Below, piece by piece: positions 1 through 9,490 of a stretch of 64,000 nucleotides of DNA. How positions within the stretch are numbered: the first letter of the stretch is position 1; the number at the start of each line of letters is the position of its first letter. Both the position numbers and the translations under genes were made by a program. Source of the DNA: Acidimicrobiia bacterium (GTDB lineage Bacteria > Actinomycetota > Acidimicrobiia > Acidimicrobiales > AC-14). The DNA is taken from the NCBI GenBank assembly GCA_023265025.1, contig JAHFUP010000005.1, forward strand, positions 51,871 through 115,870. Reading direction: 5' to 3'. The notes below the pieces were generated by a model. It saw only the letters and a program-made list of their open reading frames with translations. It ran no database searches and was not told where the DNA came from.

Positions 1-25
1 GTCGTCGGGTGACACCTGGGGCCTG

Positions 26-1744
26 GTGGTGAGCGGCCTGCTGGCCGCCGGCCTCGCCGTCGCCATCATCGGGAGCCGTACGCTGCAGCCCGTGGCCGCT
101 TCGGCCGCCGTGCCGACGCCGACGCCGGCCCGGGCACCGACGCCGGCGCCACCGGCACCGGCCGCCGACGGCCCGCCGCCGTTCCAGCTCCAGGGCCCGG
201 CCGACCTGCCGACCTTCGCCGACGTCGGTGGCATGCACGCCCTGAAGGACGAGCTGAAGGACACCTTCGGGCTCATGCTCGCCTTCGCCGGCGAGGCCCG
301 CGCCTACCGTCTCCGCTGGAACGGGCTCCTGCTCCACGGCCCGCCCGGCGTGGGCAAGTCGTTCATCGCCCGGGCCACCGCCGGCGAGTTCGGCCTCAAC
401 CTCGTCCACGTCACGACCGCCGACGTGGTCTCCCCCTACGCCGGCGAGGCGGCCCGCAACCTGCGCCAGGCCTTCGAGTTCGCCGCCACCCGCATTCCAA
501 CCATCCTCTTCTTCGACGAGTTCGACTCGATCGCCCAGCGCCGGGACGACTTCGGTAACCAGGAGTCCCGGCGCACGGTCAACGAGCTCCTGCGCACCCT
601 GGAGCAGTGGCGACGGGTCCCTGAGCTCATCGTGATGGCGGCCACCAACAACCTCGACTCCCTCGACCCGGCGGCCATTCGTCCGGGCCGCTTCGACCGC
701 CATATCCGCGTCGACATGCCCGACGCGCCGGCCCGGGCCGCCATCTTCGGCGCCGCCCTGAAGGGCCGGCCCCTGGCGCCCGACGTCGACGTCGAGCGGC
801 TGGCGGTCAGCGCCGAGGGACTGACTCCGGCGGCGATCGTCCGGGCCGTCGACGCCGCCGCCCTCGCCGCATTCGAGGAGTCCACCGACTCCGGGCAGGT
901 CGTCGCGCTCACCGCCGCCCACCTGCGCGCCGCCCTCGAGCAGCGGGGCGGCACCGACCGGCCGACCGTCGAGGACTGGACCTGGGACAAGCTCATCCTG
1001 CCGGCGGCGACCAAGGCCGAGCTGCAGCAGGTCGTCGCCATGGTCAAGAACCCCGAGCTGGCCCGCACGCTGGGCGTGGAACCTCCTACCGGTCTGCTGC
1101 TCACCGGCCCGCCGGGCACAGGCAAGACCACCATCGCCAAAGTCCTCGCCGCCCAGGCCGGCTGCTCCTTCTACCCGATCACCGGCGCGGATGTGACCAG
1201 CCCGTGGCTGGGCGAGTCGGAGCGCTCCATCGCCCGCCTCTTCGAGCGGGCCCGGACCAACCAGCCGTCGATCATCTTCCTCGACGAGATCGACGCCATC
1301 GCCGGCAAGCGGGGCGAGTGGGGCGGCTACGACCGCCAGATCAACCAGCTACTGGCCGAGATCGACGGGGTGGGCGGACAGCGGGGCGTCTTCGTGCTCG
1401 GCGCCACCAACCGGCCCGACCAGCTCGACCCCGCCCTGCTCCGGGGCGGCCGGCTGTCCCGCACCATCGAGATCCCCCTGCCCGACGCCGCCGGCCGCGC
1501 CGCCCTGCTCAAGCTGTTCACCGCCGGCATGCCGCTGGAGGGGGTCGACGTCGACGGCCTCGCCCGCCGCACGGCCGGCCTGAGTGGCGCCGACCTGAAG
1601 GCCCTCTGCCAGCAGGCCGCGGTCGAGGCCCTGACCCGCTCGTCGGCGGTCGTCACGGGCGCCGACCTGGACGCCGCCCTGGCCAAGCGGGGCGGTCGCG
1701 CGCCGGATGCGGCTGACCGGGGCCGCGCCGGCCCCTACATCTAA
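26..1744 (+). CDS. Membrane-anchored tandem AAA+ ATPase (Cdc48/FtsH-like, two AAA modules); 5' end may lie upstream of the window
   Basis: Two Walker A (GPPGVGKSF, GPPGTGKTT) and two Walker B motifs (ILFFDEFDS, IIFLDEIDA); hydrophobic N-terminus; reading frame open to the window edge. Confidence 0.85.
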   Translation: MVSGLLAAGLAVAIIGSRTLQPVAASAAVPTPTPARAPTPAPPAPAADGPPPFQLQGPADLPTFADVGGMHALKDELKDTFGLMLAFAGEARAYRLRWNGLLLHGPPGVGKSFIARATAGEFGLNLVHVTTADVVSPYAGEAARNLRQAFEFAATRIPTILFFDEFDSIAQRRDDFGNQESRRTVNELLRTLEQWRRVPELIVMAATNNLDSLDPAAIRPGRFDRHIRVDMPDAPARAAIFGAALKGRPLAPDVDVERLAVSAEGLTPAAIVRAVDAAALAAFEESTDSGQVVALTAAHLRAALEQRGGTDRPTVEDWTWDKLILPAATKAELQQVVAMVKNPELARTLGVEPPTGLLLTGPPGTGKTTIAKVLAAQAGCSFYPITGADVTSPWLGESERSIARLFERARTNQPSIIFLDEIDAIAGKRGEWGGYDRQINQLLAEIDGVGGQRGVFVLGATNRPDQLDPALLRGGRLSRTIEIPLPDAAGRAALLKLFTAGMPLEGVDVDGLARRTAGLSGADLKALCQQAAVEALTRSSAVVTGADLDAALAKRGGRAPDAADRGRAGPYI

Positions 1745-1754
1745 AGGAGCACCG

Positions 1755-2207
1755 TTGGTCTGCATCTTCTGCATCGCCGTCCTGGCCATCGTCGCCGGCG
1801 CGCTCACCGCGGCCAGTCTCGACGACATCGAGGAGCAGCTGGCCGACAAGGCGACCGGCGAGGTGACGCGGGTGAGCGACACCGAGTCGGTGGCCCGCTT
1901 CGAGCTGACCGTGGACGTCGGCGGCAAGGAGGCACCCGTGGCCGTCACTCTCTACAAGGAGCACAGCCGGGCCCGCATCCAGGTGCTGACCCACGCGTTG
2001 ACGCCCGAGGAGGTCAAGCGGCTGGAGGACGAGCTGGCCGAGGCGATCGGCGCCAAGATCGTCGACCGGTCGAGTCCCGAGGCCGAGGCCGACGAGCCCG
2101 CCCACGAGCACCCCACGAAGGACACCGAACGGGAGGCCGAGCGCGTCGACGCGCCGCCGGCCCCCGAGCGCACCCGCGAGCCCGAGCCGCCCCGGGGCGC
2201 GCCCTGA
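1755..2207 (+). CDS. Small protein with N-terminal hydrophobic segment and charged, Pro/Glu-rich C-terminus, unknown function
   Basis: TTG start preceded by AAGGAG right after the AAA+ stop; LVCIFCIAVLAIVAGALTAAS hydrophobic segment. Confidence 0.6.
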   Translation: MVCIFCIAVLAIVAGALTAASLDDIEEQLADKATGEVTRVSDTESVARFELTVDVGGKEAPVAVTLYKEHSRARIQVLTHALTPEEVKRLEDELAEAIGAKIVDRSSPEAEADEPAHEHPTKDTEREAERVDAPPAPERTREPEPPRGAP

Positions 2208-2357
2208 CCACAAACGTTCGCCCACTTCGACCGAATGGAGTGAGCGAAGCGAACGAATGAGGTCGAGGCGCTAGCGCTACGCTCAGAGGGTCGTTCCTCC
2301 GGACCCGGGAGCGAGACCATTCCCGTTCGAATCAGACGCCTGGCCGATGAGCTGAAG

Positions 2358-2636
2358 ATGCGGCGCCGGCGGCTCGACGCGTTCCGCGACCACACGGCGT
2401 GGCCGGGCAAGGCCCGCGCCCGAGCCCGCGAGGAGGCCCAGTACGACCATTGTCTCGTGGTCGCCGCGCAGATGCTGGAGCTGCCGGTGCCCGACGAGAA
2501 GCCGGGGCCCGGGTGTCCCTTGCCACCGCAGGCCCGGGGCCTGCTCGAGGACCGCCTGGCCGCCGCCGGCCTGGACGTGTTCTCCCCCCGCCGCTGCGAC
2601 GAGGACATCCTCGACGACGGCGACCCCGTCTTCTGA
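2358..2636 (+). CDS. Hypothetical protein
   Basis: 92-aa ORF with plausible composition; start uncertain (in-frame stop at 2241-2243). Confidence 0.4.
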   Translation: MRRRRLDAFRDHTAWPGKARARAREEAQYDHCLVVAAQMLELPVPDEKPGPGCPLPPQARGLLEDRLAAAGLDVFSPRRCDEDILDDGDPVF

Positions 2637-2654
2637 CCCCGGGCCCTCGCCGGC

Positions 2655-5393
2655 CTACGGCGAGCAGTCTCCGAAGCCGATGTCCCCCGCGTCGGCCACG
2701 CAGGTGTCGCCGGCGACGTGCGGGCCCCCCGAGTAACGGTCACCCGCGACACCGTCGACGGTGTTGAGCGAATCGTCGCCCGGCCCGCCGGCCAGCTCGT
2801 CGGGCGCGCCGGCCCCGCCGATGAGCGTGTCGTTGCCCTCGCCGCCCGCGAGTTTGTCGGCGCCGCCCTCCCCGTAGAGCGTGTCGTTGCCGTCGACGCC
2901 GTAGATCTCGTCGTTGCCGTCGCCACCGCAGACCGTGTCGTTGCCGGCACCGGCGAAGATCCTGTCGTTGCCCTCGAGGCCGAAGATGAAGTCGTCGCCG
3001 GCCGTGCCGAGGAGGTTGTCAGGGCCGGGGCCGCCGATGATCGCCCCGACCGGCGGGGCCGTCGTCAGCACGCACGGGTCGAGCGGGACCGCGATGCGCC
3101 AGGCGCCCCGACCCTGGGTGCCGACGAACACGTTGATCGTCCCGGCCGGCTCGTGGTCGAAGTAGGCGAAGAAGGGGCGGGGCAGGTGCGGGACGCCAGA
3201 CGTGTTCGACGTCCGGGGGTCGGTCAGCAACGACCAGTTGAGGCCGCCGTTGCGGGACAGGAACACGCCCGAGTCGCGACCGCCGGCCACGATCGTGTTG
3301 GAATCTTCGGGGTCGAAGGCGACCAGCGTCGGCTGCACGTACCCGGCGAAGCCGGTGAAGCTGGTGGCGCCGGCGCCATTGGCCGTCTGCATCTGGAAGT
3401 CGCCGTTGCCGTCCATGAGCGAGGTGAGGCCGGCGTCCACCGTCCAGGTCGCGCCGCCATCGATCGACCGGATCATCTGGGCGCCCTTGGGCCCGGAGAG
3501 GTGCGACGCGTAGAGGCGGTTGGGGTTGGCGGGGTCGGCCCCGAAGATCTCGATACCGCTCGTGGCGCTGAAGTTGTTGTCGATCCGCGTCCAGGTGCCG
3601 GCCAGGCCCTGGAGCCGCCACAGCTGGAACGGGCCCCGGTTGCCGCCTGTCTCGAAGACGCCGAGGCAGCCGGTCTGCGCGTAGAAGGTCGGCGTCCCGG
3701 CCAGCATCGAGACCTGGACGCCGCAGAAGCCGCCGGCGGGGGCACCGGTGCCGAGGGCGGTCCAGACGACAGGGTTGGCCGTGATGTCGGCGGTCGTAGA
3801 TGCGCCCGACCCGCTGACGGAGACGAAGGAGTTGCCCCCGAGGGAGCGGATGTTGTCCGGGAACGTGAAGAGGTCGACGCCCTGGGTCGCAGTACCGGGG
3901 GCGAAGCCCATCACGCCCACGGGCGCGGTCATGCCGGGAACGCTGTGGAACTGGCCGTAGCCCGACCAGAGGTCCCACACGACACGGGTCGGGTTGGCGC
4001 CGATGTTGAAGACGTCGCAGCAGTGGGGGAAGTTCCACGTCGGCGGGCTGGCGCCGGCGTTGGACGTGCCCATGGCGCCGTTGTCCTGGGCGCCGAGGTA
4101 GAGGTTCTCGTTGGCGTCGCCGGCCTGGTCGGCGCCGGTCATCGAGTAGAGCCACAGGGCGTGGAGGCCCACGTTGGCCCGCGTCCACCCTGGCGTCTGG
4201 CAGGCGGGGTTGACGCCCCCGGCGGAGTGCACCCCGCCGTCGGAGGAATAGACCCGCGGGCAGCGGTCGTTGGCCACGCCGGTGTCGAACACGACGTCGC
4301 CGGTGTCGGCGTGGGCGCCCGCCTGGGCGTTGACCCACGTCGCCACCGTCGGGCAGCGGTTGGCCCCGCCCGGCGCCGGCATGGCCGGCGTGGTGCAGCC
4401 GGCCCGGAAGAGGTTGACGCCCCGGCCGACCCAGAGGTCGAAGCCGGCGGTGCGGTCGTTGACCGTGACGAAGGGGATGCGGCTGCCGTCGGATGCGCCG
4501 GCGAACTCGGTCCACGTGGCGCCCGTGTCATCGCTCTCGAACACGCGGCCGCCGAACTCCACGAACAGGACGTAGTTCTCGTCGGGCGAGGCGGTGACCG
4601 TGCACCGGCCGAAGGCCAGGGCGCCGGGGAGGTTGCCGATGACAGACGTCCACATCGCCCCGCCGTCGGTCGAGCGGTGCACGCCGTCGTTGCCGCAGGC
4701 CAGCACCGTGCCGTCGCCCTGGACATAGATGTCCCATACGTTGGTGGCCGCATCGCCGGGGGTCGGGTCGGAGAAGGCCCACGTGGCGCCGCCGTCGCTG
4801 GTACGCCCGACTCCACAGTTGGTGCCGATGACCGCGTTGCCATTGGTGGCGTTGATTCCGATCCCGAACGCGGACGGGGCGGCGCGCCGGAGGGCCGGGC
4901 ACCCGCCGTAGGTGGCCGAGGCGGCGGCCGGCGGCGTGGCCGTGGCCGCGTGGGTCCAGGTGGCGCCGGCGTCGCCGGAGCTCTCGATGCCCGACACCGA
5001 GTTGGCGGCCCGGCCGTCGAAGAACGACGTGGCGTACACCCGGTTGTTGTTCGTCGGGTCGACCTCGACGTCCCATGCCACCATCGGACGGTGGCCCGAG
5101 AGGAAGGTCCAGCTGGCCGCGCCGTTCGTCGTCTTGTAGATGCCACCGAACTCGGTTGCCGCATAGAACACCTGGTTGTTGGCGCTGGCGCTGGCCAGGC
5201 CGTTCACCCGGCCACCGGTGGAGCTGTTGGCGTTCGGGTTGGTGGACGCGTCCGGGTTCACGTCGGTGAACGTGATGGCCGTCGGCACGACCGCGGCCGC
5301 CGGCCCGGCGGTGACGATCTGCACGGCCGCGGAACCGACCAGGAGGCCGGCGACGACCGCCCGTGCCAACAGCTTCCGATCGAGAGCCCTCAC
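2655..5393 (-). CDS. Secreted BNR/Asp-box (sialidase/Vps10-like beta-propeller) protein with C-terminal RTX calcium-binding repeats
   Basis: Signal peptide LLARAVVAGLLVGSAAVQIVTAGPAAA; repeated SxDGGxTW Asp boxes; C-terminal GGxGxDxx nonapeptides; GTG start 5393 with GGAAAGG RBS. Confidence 0.8.
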   Translation of the reverse strand: MRALDRKLLARAVVAGLLVGSAAVQIVTAGPAAAVVPTAITFTDVNPDASTNPNANSSTGGRVNGLASASANNQVFYAATEFGGIYKTTNGAASWTFLSGHRPMVAWDVEVDPTNNNRVYATSFFDGRAANSVSGIESSGDAGATWTHAATATPPAAASATYGGCPALRRAAPSAFGIGINATNGNAVIGTNCGVGRTSDGGATWAFSDPTPGDAATNVWDIYVQGDGTVLACGNDGVHRSTDGGAMWTSVIGNLPGALAFGRCTVTASPDENYVLFVEFGGRVFESDDTGATWTEFAGASDGSRIPFVTVNDRTAGFDLWVGRGVNLFRAGCTTPAMPAPGGANRCPTVATWVNAQAGAHADTGDVVFDTGVANDRCPRVYSSDGGVHSAGGVNPACQTPGWTRANVGLHALWLYSMTGADQAGDANENLYLGAQDNGAMGTSNAGASPPTWNFPHCCDVFNIGANPTRVVWDLWSGYGQFHSVPGMTAPVGVMGFAPGTATQGVDLFTFPDNIRSLGGNSFVSVSGSGASTTADITANPVVWTALGTGAPAGGFCGVQVSMLAGTPTFYAQTGCLGVFETGGNRGPFQLWRLQGLAGTWTRIDNNFSATSGIEIFGADPANPNRLYASHLSGPKGAQMIRSIDGGATWTVDAGLTSLMDGNGDFQMQTANGAGATSFTGFAGYVQPTLVAFDPEDSNTIVAGGRDSGVFLSRNGGLNWSLLTDPRTSNTSGVPHLPRPFFAYFDHEPAGTINVFVGTQGRGAWRIAVPLDPCVLTTAPPVGAIIGGPGPDNLLGTAGDDFIFGLEGNDRIFAGAGNDTVCGGDGNDEIYGVDGNDTLYGEGGADKLAGGEGNDTLIGGAGAPDELAGGPGDDSLNTVDGVAGDRYSGGPHVAGDTCVADAGDIGFGDCSP

Positions 5394-5473
5394 GTCGGCC
5401 ACCTTTCCCCCTCGCTCCGCACCTGCCCCCCGCCGCCGTCGGATGGTACTGCGAGTATCGTGAGAAGGTGTCG

Positions 5474-6088
5474 ATGGATCGCAGGCGGCGCGTGTGGCGG
5501 CTGCCTGCCGGCGCCCTCGTCGTCCTCCTGATGGCCGGCGCCTGCGGTGCAAGCGGCTCCGACAACGGCGCCGCGCAGGAGCCGGTGTCGACGACCGGCG
5601 AGCAGTCCACGACGTCCCCGGCCGCCGGCACCGGCACGACCGCCCCGGTCACGACCAGCCCCGTCGGAACGCAGGCGAGCACCACCCGCCCGCCGGCGTC
5701 GACGGGGTCATCGACCACGCTCGGCGGCCCGGGCTTTCCGCCATCGACACCGCCCTCCCAGCCCGTGGTCACCGGGCCCAGCGCCGGGGCGGTGGCGACC
5801 GGGCTGACGGCCCTGCCCGGATGCGAGAACGGCCGGGCGCTGGTCAAGCTGTCGTGGCAGCCGGCGGGGACGAACGAGCAGACGGTGGCGGTCTCGGCCC
5901 GACGGGACGGGCTGGACACGGGCAACTACACGACCAGCGAGATCCTGGCGGCCAACCAGTCGACCTACGCGCTGCGTGACTCCCAGCCTGGCGGCATCTA
6001 CTACTGGCGGGTGCTGACCCGGCGCAGCGGCGAGTGGGCCGCCAGCGCCACCGCGCAGTTCGAAGGGCCGACCTGCGTCGCATTCTGA
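5474..6088 (+). CDS. Putative lipoprotein with Thr/Pro-rich linker
   Basis: Lipobox LLMAGAC; Ser/Thr/Pro-rich linker; RBS GAGAAGG; possible fibronectin-like C-terminal fold. Confidence 0.65.
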   Translation: MDRRRRVWRLPAGALVVLLMAGACGASGSDNGAAQEPVSTTGEQSTTSPAAGTGTTAPVTTSPVGTQASTTRPPASTGSSTTLGGPGFPPSTPPSQPVVTGPSAGAVATGLTALPGCENGRALVKLSWQPAGTNEQTVAVSARRDGLDTGNYTTSEILAANQSTYALRDSQPGGIYYWRVLTRRSGEWAASATAQFEGPTCVAF

Positions 6089-6128
6089 GCCGGCACCATT
6101 TTGACCCCGCCGGCGTTGTAGACATGGA

Positions 6129-6149
6129 GGACGGGCGCGGCGCCCGTCC
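6129..6149 (+). promoter_or_regulatory. Perfect 10-bp-arm inverted repeat in the leader of the Bax inhibitor-like gene
   Basis: GGACGGGCGC-G-GCGCCCGTCC, just upstream of RBS GAGGAGG. Confidence 0.4.
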
Positions 6150-6169
6150 ACGTCCGAGGAGGACATACC

Positions 6170-6937
6170 GTGCGTACCAGCAACAACCCGGCGCTCACCC
6201 GGAGCCCGGCGTTCACCGAGCAGCGGCTGCGGACCGTCGACCCGCTCGAGGAGGCCTACGCCAGACGCAGCGCCACCGGTCGGGAGACCGGGCGCATGAC
6301 CGTCGACGGCGTGGTCAACCGCACGGGCCTGCTCCTGCTGATCGCCTTCGCCACCGGGGCGGTCACCTGGGCGCTCGACCTGGGCGGCCTGGTGTTCCCC
6401 GCCGCCATCGTCGGCCTGATCCTCGGCCTGGTCATCAGCTTCAAGCAGGTGACGAACCCCGGCGTGATCATGGCCTATGCCGCGATCGAGGGCGTCTTCC
6501 TTGGTGGCATCAGCCAGTTCTTCGACGCCCGCTACCCCGGCATCGTCATCCAGGCCGTCGTCGGCACCGCGGCGGTGGCCGGCGGCGTGCTCGCCCTCTA
6601 CAAGAGCGGGCGGATCAAGGTGACACCCCAGTTCACCAAGATGGTCGTCGGCGCGACGATCGGCTTCTTCGCCCTGGTGATGGTGAACCTGGTGGCCGGC
6701 TTCTTCGTCAGCGGCGGCCTCGGCCTGCGTGAAGGGCCCATCGGGATCGTCTTCGGCCTGTTCGCCATCGGCCTGGCGTCGATGAACCTGATCCTGGACT
6801 TCGACCTGATCGAGCGGGGCGCCAAGGCCGGGCTGCCCGAGAACTACGGCTGGTTCGCCTCCTTCGCCATTCTCGTCACCCTGGTCTGGCTCTACATCGA
6901 GATCCTGCGCCTGCTGGCCAACCTGCGCCGGAACTAA
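6170..6937 (+). CDS. Bax inhibitor-1/YccA family membrane protein
   Basis: Multi-TM protein with NPGVIMAYAAIEGVFLGGIS and C-terminal ILVTLVWLYIEILRLL; GTG start with RBS. Confidence 0.8.
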   Translation: MRTSNNPALTRSPAFTEQRLRTVDPLEEAYARRSATGRETGRMTVDGVVNRTGLLLLIAFATGAVTWALDLGGLVFPAAIVGLILGLVISFKQVTNPGVIMAYAAIEGVFLGGISQFFDARYPGIVIQAVVGTAAVAGGVLALYKSGRIKVTPQFTKMVVGATIGFFALVMVNLVAGFFVSGGLGLREGPIGIVFGLFAIGLASMNLILDFDLIERGAKAGLPENYGWFASFAILVTLVWLYIEILRLLANLRRN

Positions 6938-6965
6938 CCCCGACGGTATCCTTGGGCCGTCGGGG
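6938..6965 (+). terminator. Putative hairpin terminator
   Basis: CCCCGACGG-N10-CCGTCGGGG immediately after the stop codon; no T-tract. Confidence 0.4.
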
Positions 6966-6978
6966 AACGGGGGTCGGC

Positions 6979-8592
6979 ATGATCAGGCGTCGGGCGAAGT
7001 CCTGCTTGGTGGCGACGGCGGTAACCATCGGCGCGCTGGGCGCGGCGTCAACCCCGGCCCACCCCCAGTCGTCGATCCTCGAGGCCGACTTGGGGGGCGC
7101 CGAGCGGGTGTTCAGCCGCCTGGCGGTGGCGGCCCGCCCGCTGCCGCCCGCCGGCCCGCGTGCGGCGAGCATGTCACCCGCCGACCGGCGGGCCGCCGTG
7201 GACGCGACGTGGGGGCCGGGCGAGTCGACGGCGAGCAAGCTCCAGACCTTCGACACGTTCTGGAGCTACGTGGACGCCAGGTTCGCCGCGTTCCAAGGCA
7301 TCGACGTCGACTGGCGGGCGATGCGCGACCGCTACCGTCCGGAGATCGCCGCCGGCGTGAGCCGCGGGCGCTTCGCCGCCATCATCAACCACATGTCGGT
7401 GGCGTTGCGTGACGGGCACACGATTCCCTGGGACCTCGGCGTCAACCTCTTCACCTTGCCTGAACCGGGCGTTCCGCTGTTCGGGATTGGCGGGTGGATG
7501 GGCGACACCTCCGGCGCGTGCCTCACCGCCCAGGACGACGGCTCCGCACTCGTGTACGACGTGAGGTCGCCGCACCCGCTCGGGCTGCAGCGCGGCGATC
7601 GCATTCTGGGCTACGACGGCAAGCCTTGGCGCGATCTGTACCAGCAGCTACTGGACGAGGAACTGCCGATGTGGCCGCTGTGGTGGGGCAGCGGTCCGGA
7701 GGGATTCGAGCACAGCTTCGTCATGTCGGCCGGGCTGAACTGGCATCTCTTCGACACGATGGACGTGTTCAAGCAGCAGACCCAGACCGTGGCCCACGTG
7801 CCCACCAGCCTCATGCCCGGCGTGGTCTGGAGCCGCTTCTGCTCGGAGCAGCTGGCCGTCGGAGGTGTCCCGAAGCCCACGTACTACGGCGGCGACTACG
7901 TGCGGTGGGGGGTCGTGAACGGAACCAACGTCGGCTACATCTATGTCTGGGGCTGGCTCGACCCCGCGGCCGACCAGTTCGCAGCGGCGGTGCGCGAGGT
8001 GACGCAGGTCCGCCATGTCGACGGGCTCATCCTGGACTTCCGCTTCAACACCGGCGGTTACCTCGGCGCGCCATTCACGGGGCTGGCCGCGCTGTTCCCC
8101 CATCCGACAGCGTCGATCGGCATGGACGTCCGCATGCGTCCCGACGATCACTTGAAGATGAAGAACCTGGGCCTGCCGGGCGACTTCAAGCTGGACTTCG
8201 ACTGGGACAGAACGGGGGAAGGCAACACACGGGGAAAGATGTCCTACGACGGCCCGGTGGCGGTGTTGACCGGCCCGGGCGCGATCAGCGCCGGCGACTT
8301 CGCCACGCTGTGGGCCGATCTGCTCCCTCGTGCCCGCACCTTCGGCAAGTCCACGGCGATGGCCGCCGGCATGCCCACCCAGCCGGCGCTCGGCACGGTG
8401 CTCGACATGGGCCCTGACTGGGACGCCACGATCGCCGAGACGAACACCTACCGGGTCGGTGCACCGCACGACTACCTCATCCACACGGACTTCGTCCCCG
8501 ACGAACGGGTGTGGCTGCGGCCCCAGGACGTCGCCGCCGGAAGGGACACGGTGGTCGAGGCGGCGCTGCGGTGGCTGGGGGCGTCCCCCTAG
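6979..8592 (+). CDS. S41-family (C-terminal processing-like) peptidase, secreted
   Basis: Signal-like N-terminus; VDGLILDFRFNTGGYLGAPF and VLTGPGAISAGDFATLWADLLP peptidase S41-type motifs. Confidence 0.65.
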   Translation: MIRRRAKSCLVATAVTIGALGAASTPAHPQSSILEADLGGAERVFSRLAVAARPLPPAGPRAASMSPADRRAAVDATWGPGESTASKLQTFDTFWSYVDARFAAFQGIDVDWRAMRDRYRPEIAAGVSRGRFAAIINHMSVALRDGHTIPWDLGVNLFTLPEPGVPLFGIGGWMGDTSGACLTAQDDGSALVYDVRSPHPLGLQRGDRILGYDGKPWRDLYQQLLDEELPMWPLWWGSGPEGFEHSFVMSAGLNWHLFDTMDVFKQQTQTVAHVPTSLMPGVVWSRFCSEQLAVGGVPKPTYYGGDYVRWGVVNGTNVGYIYVWGWLDPAADQFAAAVREVTQVRHVDGLILDFRFNTGGYLGAPFTGLAALFPHPTASIGMDVRMRPDDHLKMKNLGLPGDFKLDFDWDRTGEGNTRGKMSYDGPVAVLTGPGAISAGDFATLWADLLPRARTFGKSTAMAAGMPTQPALGTVLDMGPDWDATIAETNTYRVGAPHDYLIHTDFVPDERVWLRPQDVAAGRDTVVEAALRWLGASP

Positions 8593-8714
8593 TCCAGCGG
8601 CCGTGACGCCTCGGCGTCGACCACCGAGCGTGGGCTGGTGACCACATGTGAATAATCCGCCCGGGCAATGGGTACGAACCTCACAACGTAAAACCGATCT
8701 GGAGGTTCTCCCAA

Positions 8715-8960
8715 ATGGGTATCGGAGTCAGTGTCTTCCTTCTCGCAGTTGGCGCCATCCTGGCGTTCGCTGTCGACCTCACGGTGTCGGGTCTCGACCT
8801 CGCAACAATTGGTGTCATCCTGATGATCGTGGGTGCCATCGGGCTGGTCACGAGCATGGCGATCTTCGGTCGGGGGAGCCTCGGCGGCCGGCGCACCGTG
8901 GTCACCGACGACTACGTGGAAGAGGTGCCCGTCGGCACCCGCCGCACCATCGACTACTAA
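8715..8960 (+). CDS. DUF6458-like small membrane protein
   Basis: 81 aa, two TM segments, MGIGVSVFLLAVGAILAFAVDLTVSGLDLATIGVILMIVG pattern; upstream GGAGGTT RBS. Confidence 0.7.
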   Translation: MGIGVSVFLLAVGAILAFAVDLTVSGLDLATIGVILMIVGAIGLVTSMAIFGRGSLGGRRTVVTDDYVEEVPVGTRRTIDY

Positions 8961-8982
8961 ACACCAATCGCGTGGCGATAGA

Positions 8983-9016
8983 GCGGGTACGGCCTCCGGG
9001 TCGTGCCCGCTTTTTC
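8983..9016 (+). terminator. Intrinsic (Rho-independent) terminator
   Basis: 13-bp stem (two G-U) AGCGGGTACGGCC/GGTCGTGCCCGCT followed by a T-tract. Confidence 0.8.
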
Positions 9017-9020
9017 GCGT

Positions 9021-9473
<453 letters not shown>

Positions 9474-9490
9474 GAGCCAGGGTAGGGCAC

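Noticed and set aside
2225-2300. tRNA or ncRNA in the GAGCGAAGCGAACGAATGAG intergenic stretch
   Set aside because: Short partial inverted repeats (TCGACC/GGTCGA) but no cloverleaf or recognisable RNA family
2739-3020. Repetitive DNA that might be a satellite or CRISPR
   Set aside because: Periodicity comes from RTX nonapeptide codons inside a coding sequence
2718-5531. 937-aa plus-strand ORF
   Set aside because: Antisense shadow of the BNR/RTX gene, low-complexity G/V/A/R translation
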